64,000 nt of DNA. Source: Pseudoxanthomonas suwonensis (GTDB lineage Bacteria > Pseudomonadota > Gammaproteobacteria > Xanthomonadales > Xanthomonadaceae). Position 1 is the stretch's first letter; every line of letters starts with the position of its first letter. Where the stretch lies: positions 143,857-207,856 of the forward strand of contig QFNC01000004.1 of the NCBI GenBank assembly GCA_003240695.1, given 5' to 3'. Shown here one piece after another: positions 10,917 through 19,685 of this stretch. The notes under the pieces are model-generated. The model searched no databases, had not been told where the DNA came from, and was given only the letters and a program-made list of their open reading frames with translations. The position numbers and the translations under genes are program-made.

Positions 10917-11927
10917 ATGAGCCGGCGCAGCAGCACCCGCTTCCGCAAGATCGACGGCATCCTGCTGCTGGAAAAGCCGCGCGGGCTGAGTTCCAACCAG
11001 GCCTTGCAGCGCGTGCGCCATCTGTTCCGCGCCGACAAGGGCGGCCATACCGGCAGCCTGGATCCGTTGGCCACCGGCCTGTTGCCGTTGTGCTTCGGCG
11101 AAGCCACCAAGATCGCCGGCGGCCTGCTGGGTTCGCGCAAGGCCTACGACGCCGTGGCGCGGCTGGGCATCGTGACCGATACCGACGACGCCGACGGCCA
11201 AGCACTGCGCCAGCGTCCCGTGCCCATGCTCAGCATCGAACGGATCGATGCCGCCTTGCAAACCCTGACCGGCCGCATCCAGCAGCGACCACCGATCTAT
11301 TCGGCACTGAAACGCGGCGGCGAGCCGCTGTATGCGAAAGCCCGGCGTGGCGAAGCGGTGGACATCGACACCCGCCCGGTGGATGTGCACGCTTTCGAAC
11401 TGCAATCGGCTGCCGATCTGCTCGATGGCGGCGAACCGTTGCTGCGACTGCATGTGGAATGCGGATCGGGTACCTATGTGCGCAGTCTGGTGCGCGATCT
11501 GGGTGAGACCCTGGGCTGCGGTGCCCACGTGGCGGAATTGCGACGATTATGGGTGGATCCGTTCCGTGATCCGCGCATGTGGACGCTGGACGAATTGCAG
11601 TCGCTGGCCGAGCGCGGCGGCGAACGCGCACTGGATGCCTGTCTGCTGCCGTTGGAATCCGGCATGACCGCGTGGCCGCAGGTGGAAGTCACGGCGACCC
11701 AGGCGCGCAGTCTGGGCCAGGGGCAATCCCTGCCAGGCGATTATCGGCCCGAAGGCGAGGTGGCGATTGTCGATATTCATGGTCGGGCGCTTGGGCTTGG
11801 GCGTGTGGATGACAGCGGCTGCCTGCGTCCGCAACGGTTGTTTGCCTGGGCATGCCAGCCGCAACCTGCGCATCCGCAACCAGCGCGGACTGAACGCCCT
11901 CCGCGCAATCCTGGCCACGATGGCTGA
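10917..11927 (+). CDS. truB: tRNA pseudouridine-55 synthase TruB
   Basis: TruB makes pseudouridine 55 in the T loop of tRNAs. The 336-aa protein has the catalytic motif GSLDPLATGLLPL (the Asp is the nucleophile) near residue 45 and the PUA-type C-terminal region. The last 25 residues are a Pro/Gln/Arg-rich tail that looks added rather than part of the fold. Its stop codon is where the conserved truB-rpsO order is interrupted by the accessory toxin-immunity locus. Confidence 0.95.
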   Translation: MSRRSSTRFRKIDGILLLEKPRGLSSNQALQRVRHLFRADKGGHTGSLDPLATGLLPLCFGEATKIAGGLLGSRKAYDAVARLGIVTDTDDADGQALRQRPVPMLSIERIDAALQTLTGRIQQRPPIYSALKRGGEPLYAKARRGEAVDIDTRPVDVHAFELQSAADLLDGGEPLLRLHVECGSGTYVRSLVRDLGETLGCGAHVAELRRLWVDPFRDPRMWTLDELQSLAERGGERALDACLLPLESGMTAWPQVEVTATQARSLGQGQSLPGDYRPEGEVAIVDIHGRALGLGRVDDSGCLRPQRLFAWACQPQPAHPQPARTERPPRNPGHDG

Positions 11928-11967
11928 CGAACCTGCCAATGCGGCGACGATTCAAGGGACCGACAAC

Positions 11968-12423
11968 ATGACCTTCATAAACGAATTCATCTCCGACGCG
12001 GATGTCGACACGTACGGCTTGAAAGCCATCGACCAGAAGTTCATCGTCGGTGGGACGCGATCGCGTCAATGGACCATCGACCGGGAACGTGACATCTACT
12101 TGCGCAATGTCGCCAGAGGTGGCGGCAACGAGCCCGAAATCCGCAACCAGACCCAGTGGTCGTTCTACTGGAAGGGGCACATGCTGTACCTTCGGTTGGA
12201 CTTGATGGGTGGCGGCGGACTGCCTGGCGAACCGGGGTGGTCGCGTTGGCGGATGATCTGGTTGAATGGCAGTCACGGCCTGCCCGAGACATTGAAACCG
12301 GGTCGGCAGCGCATCATCGCGGATCTGCAGGAAGCACTGCTGGCTTACAAGGATTTCGGAGCTTACTCCACGAACACGGACTACCGCATTGAGTTCGAGA
12401 TTGACGAGGAATGCGTGATATGA
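11968..12423 (+). CDS. Putative immunity protein, copy 1 (orphan)
   Basis: A 151-aa soluble acidic protein with no signal peptide or membrane segment. I do not recognise a named family. It aligns along its length with the second copy at 12601: both begin MTF[IV]NEFISDADVD.YGLKAID and share IRNQTQWSFYWKGHMLYLRL. ATG 11968 is chosen because AAGGGA lies 8 nt upstream and because the second copy starts at the same residue; an in-frame ATG at 11920 overlaps the truB stop. It is followed in ATGA overlap by a 24-codon remnant of an effector gene. Immunity is inferred from the immunity-before-effector layout. Antitoxin or effector adaptor are alternatives. Confidence 0.6.
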   Translation: MTFINEFISDADVDTYGLKAIDQKFIVGGTRSRQWTIDRERDIYLRNVARGGGNEPEIRNQTQWSFYWKGHMLYLRLDLMGGGGLPGEPGWSRWRMIWLNGSHGLPETLKPGRQRIIADLQEALLAYKDFGAYSTNTDYRIEFEIDEECVI

Positions 12424-12824
12424 ACAAGCCGCTGACTGCAGATGAAGCCATCCGCTTGTACCAAGGCATGGACCGCCTACAAAGGAGAGAGTGAAGCCTG
12501 TCGCCCTGGAGCGGCGCATGGACGCAAATCCTTGCAGTCCGCCAGGCCACGCTGTAGTCTTCCGCGCAGATGCCACACCCCGGCTCATGGACAGGACAGT
12601 ATGACCTTTGTCAACGAATTCATCTCCGACGCGGATGTCGACAAGTACGGCCTGAAAGCCATCGACGAGAAGTTCATCGTTGGTGGAACCCGGGCCCGCG
12701 ATTGGACCATCGAGCGGGAACGCGGCATTTACCTGCGCAATGTCGCCATTGGCGGCGGCAACGAGCCGGAAATCCGCAACCAGACCCAGTGGTCGTTCTA
12801 CTGGAAGGGGCACATGCTGTACCT
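12136..12824 (+). repeat. Tandem duplication of the immunity gene (633-bp offset)
   Basis: The start codons of the two immunity-like genes are 633 nt apart. A 56-nt block is identical at 12136-12191 and 12769-12824, with further near-identity around it. The identity is strongest in the middle of the coding region and weaker at both ends. The repeat is a direct one and could allow recombination that loses one copy. Confidence 0.85.
12420..12494 (+). pseudogene. Remnant of an effector 5' end (24 codons)
   Basis: This short frame begins at an ATG overlapping the stop of immunity copy 1 by ATGA and stops at TGA 12492-12494. Its N-terminus, M-K-LTA-EAIRL-Q, matches the start of the full effector at 13056 (MSKSLTAREAIRLLQ against MNKPLTADEAIRLYQ), including the same ATGA overlap with an immunity gene. 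It is best read as what remains of an earlier effector copy after a tandem duplication or displacement event. Confidence 0.7.
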
Positions 12825-13059
12825 GCGGTTGGACCACATGGGCAGCGGGACAGATGCAGATGGAACAGGCTGGACACGCTGGAGAATGATCTGGCTCAAT
12901 GGGAGCAATGGCCTGCCGCACCAACTGAAGCCATTGCAATCCAAAATTTTGGCAGACTTGGAGCAAGCCCTCACCGCATATCGCAGTGCAGGCAAATATT
13001 CGAAGGATTGGCCCGGCTACCGAGCAGAACTGCAGATTGACGGAGAATGCGTGTTATGA
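12601..13059 (+). CDS. Putative immunity protein, copy 2 (cognate)
   Basis: A 152-aa paralogue of the protein encoded at 11968, again soluble and without a signal peptide. AGGA lies 4 nt before ATG 12601. Its stop codon overlaps the effector start as ATGA, so the two are translationally coupled, the usual arrangement for a toxin and its cognate immunity or chaperone gene. A weak promoter-like pair (TTGCAG 12532, TAGTCT 12555, 17-nt spacer) lies upstream. The absence of an export signal suggests protection in the cytoplasm, whereas many characterised X-T4SS immunity proteins are periplasmic. Function is inferred from context only. Confidence 0.65.
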   Translation: MTFVNEFISDADVDKYGLKAIDEKFIVGGTRARDWTIERERGIYLRNVAIGGGNEPEIRNQTQWSFYWKGHMLYLRLDHMGSGTDADGTGWTRWRMIWLNGSNGLPHQLKPLQSKILADLEQALTAYRSAGKYSKDWPGYRAELQIDGECVL

Positions 13060-16000
13060 GCAAATCTTTGACGGCCCGGGAAGCTATACGTCTCCTCCAG
13101 GAATCGCCTGAGCAGTATGCTTCCAAGGAACAACTCCGTGAACTGGCACGTCGTGTCGATGCAGATGCGCCAGGACGTTTGACGATTCTCTACAGCGGTC
13201 CGGCAGCCAAAGGCGTTTGGTCAACGGATGTCATCAACATTATGATTGCAGCTGATGAAGATGTGCGGGTGATCAATAAAAGCGAGGCTGCACAATTTCT
13301 TCAATCGCGCGAATTTTATCAAGCAGTCGCCAAAGCGCATGGGCTTGATGATTTTGGCGATCTAATGAGCGGTACGTACAACGGTCCCGCCACGAAATGG
13401 CTTTACCACGCCGAGCACGGCCCTTGGGCAGACGCTTCGGCGCGCTTTGCCGAGTCCACGCGCGGCGAAGTGCGAGCCATCGTTGGCGAAGCCGATTTCA
13501 AGCGCACTTTTGCGAAGGTTGAACTGCCCCTAATTCTGAACAACCCGCACATCACCAGCGTGGAAGGCATCCCGCGCCAGACCCTGCTGGCCTTGCAGGA
13601 ACGGCAGGGAACCGAAGCCGTTTTCGACATGATCGTGGCGCGTTCGCGCGAGCGCGTGTCCGACCTGCGGGTGCCGGTGTCCGATCCGGTCAACCATGCA
13701 GGACAAGTGCTGCGCAACGACAGCGGCAAACTGCAGATTGAAACCCATGCCTGGTTCGAGGGAACCCAGGTGCAGGGCAAAGGGCCAGTCCTGGCGAATT
13801 CGCGTTCGCTGGACGCCCATCTGCAGGCGCCGTCGACCCATGCCGTGGCGGGTCAACAGCATCTGCACGACTGGCATGCGCAGCAAGGGCACGCCGAACG
13901 CATGCGATCTGGGGTGCCCGGCAATACCACCCTGCGCGCTGCCACCGGCCTCGGCATCGCCGCCACCCTGGCCGAGGGCCTGTCGGTGGCCGATCGCATC
14001 GGCATGCAGCTGGCGCAGGACAATCCGCTGGCTGCCAATTCCACCCTGCGGCATTACGTGGCGCGTGGCACTGGCGGTTGGATGGGCGGCGCCCTGACCG
14101 GGCTGGCCGTGGGCTGGGAAACCGGCCCCGGGGCGATTCTGTTCGTGGCCGGCGGCGCGGTGATCGGTAGCGAGGTCGGCGAGAAAGTCGCCACGTGGTG
14201 GGACAACCGCGACATCGTGAATCAGCAATTCGACGGCGCAGCGTGGAGATTCAACGGTCACGCCTGGCGTCGGCAGGATCGCGTGGATGCCACCCAGGAC
14301 GGCACGGACAATGCGGTCAAGACCGACGTGGCTGCCAGTTACACGCAGGCCCGCCAGTTGAACTACATGGCCACCAACGTCGCCACGGTCATGGCCATGG
14401 GCGATGCGCCGAAACCGCGCAATCCGTTCGTGCTGCCGGCCGATGAGCAGGATCGGCACAGTCTGCGCACGCGTTCCTGGCATCGCGACCCGGACAGCGG
14501 CGAATGGCGGCGCGAGGTGGTGACCGGCCTGGATCATCGCGAACTGCCGGGCAAAAGCGAATTCATCGCCGCCCCGCCTGATCGCGCAGCGCAATTGGAT
14601 GCGCAGGCCGCGCAGATCATCCAGGCCAATCTGGCCAACGGTCCGGTGGCCATCGCGGCCCGTTACGATGCGGCCTATCGGCAGGGTGGCTGGTCGCAAT
14701 TCGGTCCGATGCCCAAGCAGGTGCAGGCGGCACTGGACAATCCGGATCGCATGCTGGCTTCCGATGGCGAGCTGTACAAACGCCAGGCCGATGGTCAATG
14801 GCGCGAGCGCGACAGCGGCAAACCGGCGCAGGGCAATTTGGCTGCCGAGCTGGACTACACCCGTTTGGCGCTGCAGATGGGATTGGAGCAGCATGCCCAG
14901 GCCATGGCCGCCATGCCGCCGCGCGAAACCCGTACGCCCGATCAACAGCGGCAGGAACATCTGGTCTATCAATATCAACTGTCAGGCATCGAATTGAAGC
15001 CGGAATGGCTGGCCGGGATCGATCGGGCGGTGCGCCAGACCCAGGCCGAAACCGGCGTCCGCAGCACCATGCTGCAACTGAAGAACGTCGCCGAAGGCAA
15101 GGCGATGGCCGACAGCCCGATCGTGCATTACGCGATCGATGCCGATGGCAGCCATCGCGTGGTGGCGACAACCGATCCGCAGACGATCCGCGATGCCGTG
15201 GCGGCGGTGCAGCGCGGTGAGCCTGTGCAACCGCTAGCACCAGCGCCTGCGCTGGCAAGTACCGAACCGGCAATTGCCACGCTGGACACGGTGACTGTAA
15301 CTGCACCACGGCTTGATCGGGTTGCCGAAAACGGCCAAGGCGCCGTTTCACCATCCGAACCCACCTTCCGCCCCGACTTCCGCGACCCGGCGCATCCGGT
15401 CCACGACAACTACCGGCAGGTGCTGCACAGGGTGCATCAGATGGACGAACGCAACGGCTTGTCGCCCGGGCCGTACAGCGAGCAACTCGCTGCCGCACTG
15501 CTGGTGCAGGCGGAATCGCAGCGCATGCGCATCAACCATGTGGAACTCGACGGCAACGGCCGTGCGGTCGGCAGCCAGGAACTGTACATCGGCAATGCCG
15601 GGCCCAAGGTCGGCGTGGATCTGCGCGAGGCGCACGGCACCTCGATGGCCGAGCTGAGCCGGCAATGGCTGCAGGCGCGCTCGCCGCATCTGCTGGGCGA
15701 TTCCTCCGTGACGCGTACAGCCGTGCAGCGCGATGCCACGCTGGTCGAGCGGTTGCCCGAAGCGGACCGGCCGCTGTTCGCGGCGTTGCGCAACGGCCTG
15801 CCGGGGCACATCAGCGATGCCAAGGTGCTGGAAGTGCTGGGCAATGCCAAGGCGGCCGGGATCGCGGGCATCGAGCGGTTCGGCCAGATGAGTCTGGTCG
15901 GCGAGCGGGTGCTGGTGCAGGGCGACATCCACAGCGGCTTCGCGCGCTGCATGACCGATGTGCAGTCCGCGGCCCCGGATGCCGACCGGACCCTGCAAAC

Positions 16001-16070
16001 ACTGCGCGATCAGGCCGCCCAGCGCGAGCACGCGCAAGCCCAAGCGCCGGCCCTCGAGCCGACGCGGTAA
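13056..16070 (+). CDS. Putative type IV secretion effector with XVIPCD-like C-terminus
   Basis: A 1004-aa modular protein. Residues 1 to about 200 form an unrecognised domain with ILYSGPA, LYHAEHGPWADASARFAE and ITSVEGIPRQTLL. Two Gly/Ala-rich hydrophobic stretches lie at about 298-320 and 340-380. LDTVTVTAPR is at about 743. A region from about 770 to 885 (DPAHPVHDNYRQVLHRVHQMD, then SEQLAAALLVQAES) fits the XVIPCD module that recruits effectors to the Xanthomonadales type IV secretion system, and a 120-residue tail follows. The N-terminal part is AT-rich (26/60 GC at 13261-13320) against 47/60 at 14101-14160, so the domains appear to have different histories. The start overlaps the upstream immunity gene by ATGA. 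No secretion apparatus is in the window. The XVIPCD call is from memory of the family pattern; the toxic activity is unknown. Confidence 0.7.
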   Translation: MSKSLTAREAIRLLQESPEQYASKEQLRELARRVDADAPGRLTILYSGPAAKGVWSTDVINIMIAADEDVRVINKSEAAQFLQSREFYQAVAKAHGLDDFGDLMSGTYNGPATKWLYHAEHGPWADASARFAESTRGEVRAIVGEADFKRTFAKVELPLILNNPHITSVEGIPRQTLLALQERQGTEAVFDMIVARSRERVSDLRVPVSDPVNHAGQVLRNDSGKLQIETHAWFEGTQVQGKGPVLANSRSLDAHLQAPSTHAVAGQQHLHDWHAQQGHAERMRSGVPGNTTLRAATGLGIAATLAEGLSVADRIGMQLAQDNPLAANSTLRHYVARGTGGWMGGALTGLAVGWETGPGAILFVAGGAVIGSEVGEKVATWWDNRDIVNQQFDGAAWRFNGHAWRRQDRVDATQDGTDNAVKTDVAASYTQARQLNYMATNVATVMAMGDAPKPRNPFVLPADEQDRHSLRTRSWHRDPDSGEWRREVVTGLDHRELPGKSEFIAAPPDRAAQLDAQAAQIIQANLANGPVAIAARYDAAYRQGGWSQFGPMPKQVQAALDNPDRMLASDGELYKRQADGQWRERDSGKPAQGNLAAELDYTRLALQMGLEQHAQAMAAMPPRETRTPDQQRQEHLVYQYQLSGIELKPEWLAGIDRAVRQTQAETGVRSTMLQLKNVAEGKAMADSPIVHYAIDADGSHRVVATTDPQTIRDAVAAVQRGEPVQPLAPAPALASTEPAIATLDTVTVTAPRLDRVAENGQGAVSPSEPTFRPDFRDPAHPVHDNYRQVLHRVHQMDERNGLSPGPYSEQLAAALLVQAESQRMRINHVELDGNGRAVGSQELYIGNAGPKVGVDLREAHGTSMAELSRQWLQARSPHLLGDSSVTRTAVQRDATLVERLPEADRPLFAALRNGLPGHISDAKVLEVLGNAKAAGIAGIERFGQMSLVGERVLVQGDIHSGFARCMTDVQSAAPDADRTLQTLRDQAAQREHAQAQAPALEPTR

Positions 16071-16185
16071 AACCGTCGGGCCATGCGGACGCGGTTGTTC
16101 TGTTGGCCAATTGCCTGAGTTGCCCCGCGCTTGTTGCTGATCCAGCGGCAGCCGGGTGTCGAAGGCGGTGGGCGCAGAGTTCGGG

Positions 16186-16214
16186 TTGTCCCGCTGTGGC
16201 GTAACCGGTAAACT
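16186..16214 (+). promoter_or_regulatory. Probable promoter of rpsO-pnp
   Basis: TTGTCC (16186-16191) and TAAACT (16209-16214) are 17 nt apart and each match the sigma-70 consensus at 4/6 positions. The site lies 112 nt before rpsO, downstream of the inserted effector gene. It would keep rpsO-pnp expressed independently of the upstream operon. The long leader would also hold the S15 autoregulatory structure known from other bacteria. Confidence 0.5.
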
Positions 16215-16325
16215 GGCTGGGCCGTTATGGCAACCCTTTCATTCAGTTCGCGGCGGACCATGCGGTTTGCAGCGGCACCCTGCCGCAGCCGACTGCCGGT
16301 CGCGCATCCACAGGAAACAGCATTC

Positions 16326-16586
16326 ATGACCATCGACAACGCCAAGATCATCGAAGAACACCAGCGCAGCCAGGGCGACACCGGTTCGCCGGAAGTGCAG
16401 GTGGCGCTGCTCAGCGCCCGCATTGCCCAGCTGACCGAGCACTTCAAACTGCACAAGCACGACCACCACAGCCGCCGCGGCCTGCTGAAGATGGTCAACC
16501 GTCGCCGCAGCCTGCTCGACTACCTGCACCGCAAGGATGCCGAGCGGTACAAGGCCCTGATCGGCAAGCTCGGCCTGCGCCGTTGA
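16326..16586 (+). CDS. rpsO: 30S ribosomal protein S15
   Basis: S15 is a primary 16S rRNA-binding protein and represses its own translation. The 86-aa length and motifs GDTGSPEVQVALLSARI, HKHDHHSRRGLLKMVNRRR and LDYLHRKDAERY are typical. AGGAAA lies 8 nt before ATG 16326, which fixes the start. It is followed by pnp after 186 nt, the conserved pairing. Confidence 0.98.
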   Translation: MTIDNAKIIEEHQRSQGDTGSPEVQVALLSARIAQLTEHFKLHKHDHHSRRGLLKMVNRRRSLLDYLHRKDAERYKALIGKLGLRR

Positions 16587-16772
16587 TGTTCCACCACTGC
16601 GGCGCAGCGATGCGCCGCAGTGTCGTTTGCACGACCCATCTTTTCGGCGACACGTTCAACCGCCCATACGCTCTACCCTCCAGCTTTTTTTGTTCCGGCC
16701 GCGCACCTGCGGCCACCCCTGACCGGCATGGGCCGTGCAGGGCCAACTGCTCAAGCGACCCAAGGAACCAAC

Positions 16773-18884
16773 GTGGCAAAAATCAGCAAAACCTTCCAGT
16801 ACGGCAACCGCCAGGTGACCCTGGAAACCGGTGAAATCGCGCGCCAGGCTTCCGGCGCGGTGATGGTGAAGATCGACGGCACCGTGGTGTTGGTGACCGC
16901 CGTGGCTGCCAAGTCTGCGCGCGAAGGCCAGGACTTCTTCCCCCTGACCGTCGACTACCAGGAAAAATTCTATGCCGGCGGGCGCATTCCCGGCGGCTTC
17001 TTCAAGCGCGAAGGCCGGCCCACGGAGAAGGAAACCCTGATTGCGCGCCTGATCGACCGACCGATCCGCCCGCTGTTTCCGGAAGACTACAGGAACGAAG
17101 TGCAGATCATCGCCACCGTGCTGTCGCTGAACCCCGAGGTGGAAGCCGACGTGCCGGCCATGATCGGCGCCTCGGCCGCGCTGGCACTGGCCGGAACGCC
17201 GTTCCAGGGCCCGATCGGTTCGGCCAAGGTCGGATACAAGAATGGCCAGTACCTGCTCAACCCGACTCCGGCCGAACTGAAGGAATCCGATCTCGAACTG
17301 GTCGTCGCAGGTACCGCCAGTGCCGTGCTGATGGTGGAATCGGAAGCCAAGGAGCTGTCGGAAGAGGTGATGCTGGGCGCCGTGGTGTTCGGCCATCGCG
17401 AACAGCAGGTGGTGATCCGCGCCATCAACGATCTGGTGGTCGAAGCCGGCACCCAGCCGTCCGACTGGTCCGCACCGCCAAAGAACGACTCGCTGATCGG
17501 CGAGATCGTCGGTGCGGTGGGCGACCGCCTGAAGCAGGCCTATGCCATCATCGAGAAGGCGGACCGCCGCAACACGATCGGCACGCTGCGCAAGGAGATC
17601 ATGGATGTCCTCAACCCGAAGGCGGAGGCCCAAGGCTGGAGTGCGGGCGACCTGCACAAGGAATTCGGCGAGCAGGAATACCACACCATGCGCCAGTCGG
17701 TGCTCAGCACGAAGAAGCGCATCGACGGCCGCGGCCTGACCGACGTGCGTCCGATCAGCGTGCAGGTGGGCGTGTTGCCGCGCGTGCACGGCTCGGCGCT
17801 GTTCACCCGCGGCGAAACCCAGGCGCTGGTCGTCACCACGCTGGGCACCGCCCGCGACGGCCAGATCATGGACGACATCACCGGCGAGTGGAAGGAGAAC
17901 TTCCTGTTCCACTACAACTTCCCGCCTTACTCGGTGGGCGAGACCGGCCGTTTCGGCGCGCCCAAGCGCCGCGAGATCGGCCACGGCCGTTTGGCCAAGC
18001 GCGGCGTGCTGGCGATGATGCCGTCGCTGGAAGAGTTTCCCTACACCGTGCGTGTGGTGTCGGAAATCACCGAGTCGAATGGCTCCTCCTCGATGGCTTC
18101 GGTGTGCGGCAGTTCGCTGGCGCTGATGGATGCCGGCGTGCCGGTCAAGCGTCCGGTGGCGGGCATCGCCATGGGCCTGGTGAAGGAAGGTGACGACTAC
18201 GTGGTGCTGTCGGACATCCTGGGTGACGAGGATCATCTCGGCGACATGGATTTCAAGGTGGCCGGCTCCGAGCAGGGCATCACCGCGCTGCAGATGGACA
18301 TCAAGATCCAGGGCATCACCGAGGACATCATGAAGGTGGCGCTGGCCCAGGCGAAGGACGGCCGCCTGCACATCCTGAACGAGATGGCCAAGGCACTGAC
18401 CGCGCCGCGCGGCGAACTGTCGGAATACGCCCCGCGCCTGCTCACCATCAAGATCCACCCGGACAAGATCCGCGAGGTGATCGGCAAGGGCGGTGCCACC
18501 ATCCAGGGCATCACCAAGGACACCGGCACCCAGATCGACATCCAGGACGATGGCACGATTGTCATTGCCTCGGTCAACAACGCGATGGCGCAGGAAGCCA
18601 AGCGCCGCATCGAGCAGATCACCAGCGACGTCGAACCGGGCCGGATCTACGAGGGCAAGGTGGCCAAGATCATGGATTTCGGTGCCTTCGTGACCATCAT
18701 GCCGGGCAAGGACGGGCTGGTGCACGTGTCGCAGATCTCCAACGAGCGCGTCGAGAAGGTCGGTGACAAGCTGAAGGAAGGCGACGTGGTGAAGGTGAAG
18801 GTGCTGGAAGTGGACAAGCAGGGCCGCATCCGCCTGTCGATGAAGGCCGTGGAGGAAGGCGAGGGCGCTGCTCCCCAGGCCTGA
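16773..18884 (+). CDS. pnp: Polyribonucleotide nucleotidyltransferase (PNPase)
   Basis: PNPase is the phosphorolytic 3'-5' exoribonuclease of the degradosome. The 703-aa protein has two RNase PH domains (RIPGGFFKREGRPTEKETL in the first; KRREIGHGRLAKRG in the second), a KH domain (IHPDKIREVIGKGGATIQGI at about 560) and an S1 domain (GRIYEGKVAKIMDFGAFV at about 625). GTG 16773 is chosen because AAGGAACC lies just upstream and the family begins MAKI.KTFQYG. The frame stays open upstream but that part does not resemble PNPase. Confidence 0.97.
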   Translation: MAKISKTFQYGNRQVTLETGEIARQASGAVMVKIDGTVVLVTAVAAKSAREGQDFFPLTVDYQEKFYAGGRIPGGFFKREGRPTEKETLIARLIDRPIRPLFPEDYRNEVQIIATVLSLNPEVEADVPAMIGASAALALAGTPFQGPIGSAKVGYKNGQYLLNPTPAELKESDLELVVAGTASAVLMVESEAKELSEEVMLGAVVFGHREQQVVIRAINDLVVEAGTQPSDWSAPPKNDSLIGEIVGAVGDRLKQAYAIIEKADRRNTIGTLRKEIMDVLNPKAEAQGWSAGDLHKEFGEQEYHTMRQSVLSTKKRIDGRGLTDVRPISVQVGVLPRVHGSALFTRGETQALVVTTLGTARDGQIMDDITGEWKENFLFHYNFPPYSVGETGRFGAPKRREIGHGRLAKRGVLAMMPSLEEFPYTVRVVSEITESNGSSSMASVCGSSLALMDAGVPVKRPVAGIAMGLVKEGDDYVVLSDILGDEDHLGDMDFKVAGSEQGITALQMDIKIQGITEDIMKVALAQAKDGRLHILNEMAKALTAPRGELSEYAPRLLTIKIHPDKIREVIGKGGATIQGITKDTGTQIDIQDDGTIVIASVNNAMAQEAKRRIEQITSDVEPGRIYEGKVAKIMDFGAFVTIMPGKDGLVHVSQISNERVEKVGDKLKEGDVVKVKVLEVDKQGRIRLSMKAVEEGEGAAPQA

Positions 18885-18912
18885 TCTGTCCGCTGCGATC
18901 GATGAACGTAAG

Positions 18913-18934
18913 ACGGGCCGAAAGGCCCGTTTTT
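18913..18934 (+). terminator. Rho-independent terminator after pnp
   Basis: The stem ACGGGCC/GGCCCGT closes a GAAA tetraloop (18913-18930) and runs into TTTTT. It ends the rpsO-pnp unit 29 nt after the pnp stop codon. Confidence 0.9.
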
Positions 18935-19038
18935 CATGGATGATGGCCGTTGGCACATGCGCATCGACACTGACGTATCACGCTGCGATCCGGCATACTG
19001 CTGGTCATGCTGAACCATTCGTTTCCGTTCCAGGTTCG

Positions 19039-19524
19039 ATGAGGATCGACACCATCCGGCTTCGGCAGATGCGCGAGCAGCGCGCCTGGTCGCAGGAGCA
19101 GCTGGCCGAGATCGCCGGCATCAGCGTGCGCACACTGCAGCGGGTGGAATCCAGCGGTGTCGCCTCGCCCGAGACGCGCATGGCCTTGGCCAGTGCCTTG
19201 GGCGTGGCGCCTGCCCAACTGCATGTGGATGTCCAAGGCGATGGCGATACCGACAACGATACCAGCAGGATGGCAGGGACCGGCGGTAACGCATCTACTG
19301 CGTCGTCCACGGAACAGTCATTGGCCGGACGATACGAGCCGGTGCCATCCGATCAACGGCCGTCCGATCAGCATGTCCGGCACATCAAGATCCTGCTGGC
19401 GATCCTGGCGATCCTGGCGTTACTGGCGGTCATCGCCATCGGCTACCAGTTGGGCAAGGACATGGCCGAACGCGAGCGCCGCGCCGATTGCCGCGCGTCA
19501 GGGCGCACCGACTGTCCACCCTGA
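19039..19524 (+). CDS. Membrane-anchored XRE-family HTH protein
   Basis: A 161-aa protein with an N-terminal helix-turn-helix (LRQMREQRAWSQEQLAEIAGISVRTLQRVE, residues about 6-35). A Ser/Thr-rich linker follows, then one membrane segment (LLAILAILALLAVIAIGYQL at about 118-137) and a short C-terminal tail ending in RADCRASGRTDCPP. The tail, with GY..GKD.A.R....DC.ASGRTDC, recurs in the next protein. A DNA-binding domain tethered to the membrane suggests a one-component regulator or sensor. The start ATG 19039 places the HTH right at the N-terminus. Its target is unknown. Confidence 0.75.
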   Translation: MRIDTIRLRQMREQRAWSQEQLAEIAGISVRTLQRVESSGVASPETRMALASALGVAPAQLHVDVQGDGDTDNDTSRMAGTGGNASTASSTEQSLAGRYEPVPSDQRPSDQHVRHIKILLAILAILALLAVIAIGYQLGKDMAERERRADCRASGRTDCPP

Positions 19525-19685
19525 CGGGCGACACGATTCCGACACCAACACGACACTCCGTTCTGCAAACATTTGATTTCGAACGGCAATTCGTGTCGTG
19601 TCGGGCTGCTGACGCGAGCCTGACGTGTCGCGGCTGCGGCCGGGATGGAATGCTGCCGGCCCCTTCCATGCAGTGGACCTTTTCA

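Noticed and set aside
11920..11967. An earlier start for immunity copy 1 at ATG 11920 overlapping truB
   Set aside because: The extra 16 residues have no counterpart in the second copy, and the good Shine-Dalgarno AAGGGA serves ATG 11968.
12442..12600. An N-terminal extension of immunity copy 2
   Set aside because: The 53 upstream residues are not present in copy 1 and overlap the effector stub in another frame.
16620..16772. A 51-residue N-terminal extension of PNPase
   Set aside because: It does not resemble PNPase, and GTG 16773 has AAGGAACC at a proper distance.
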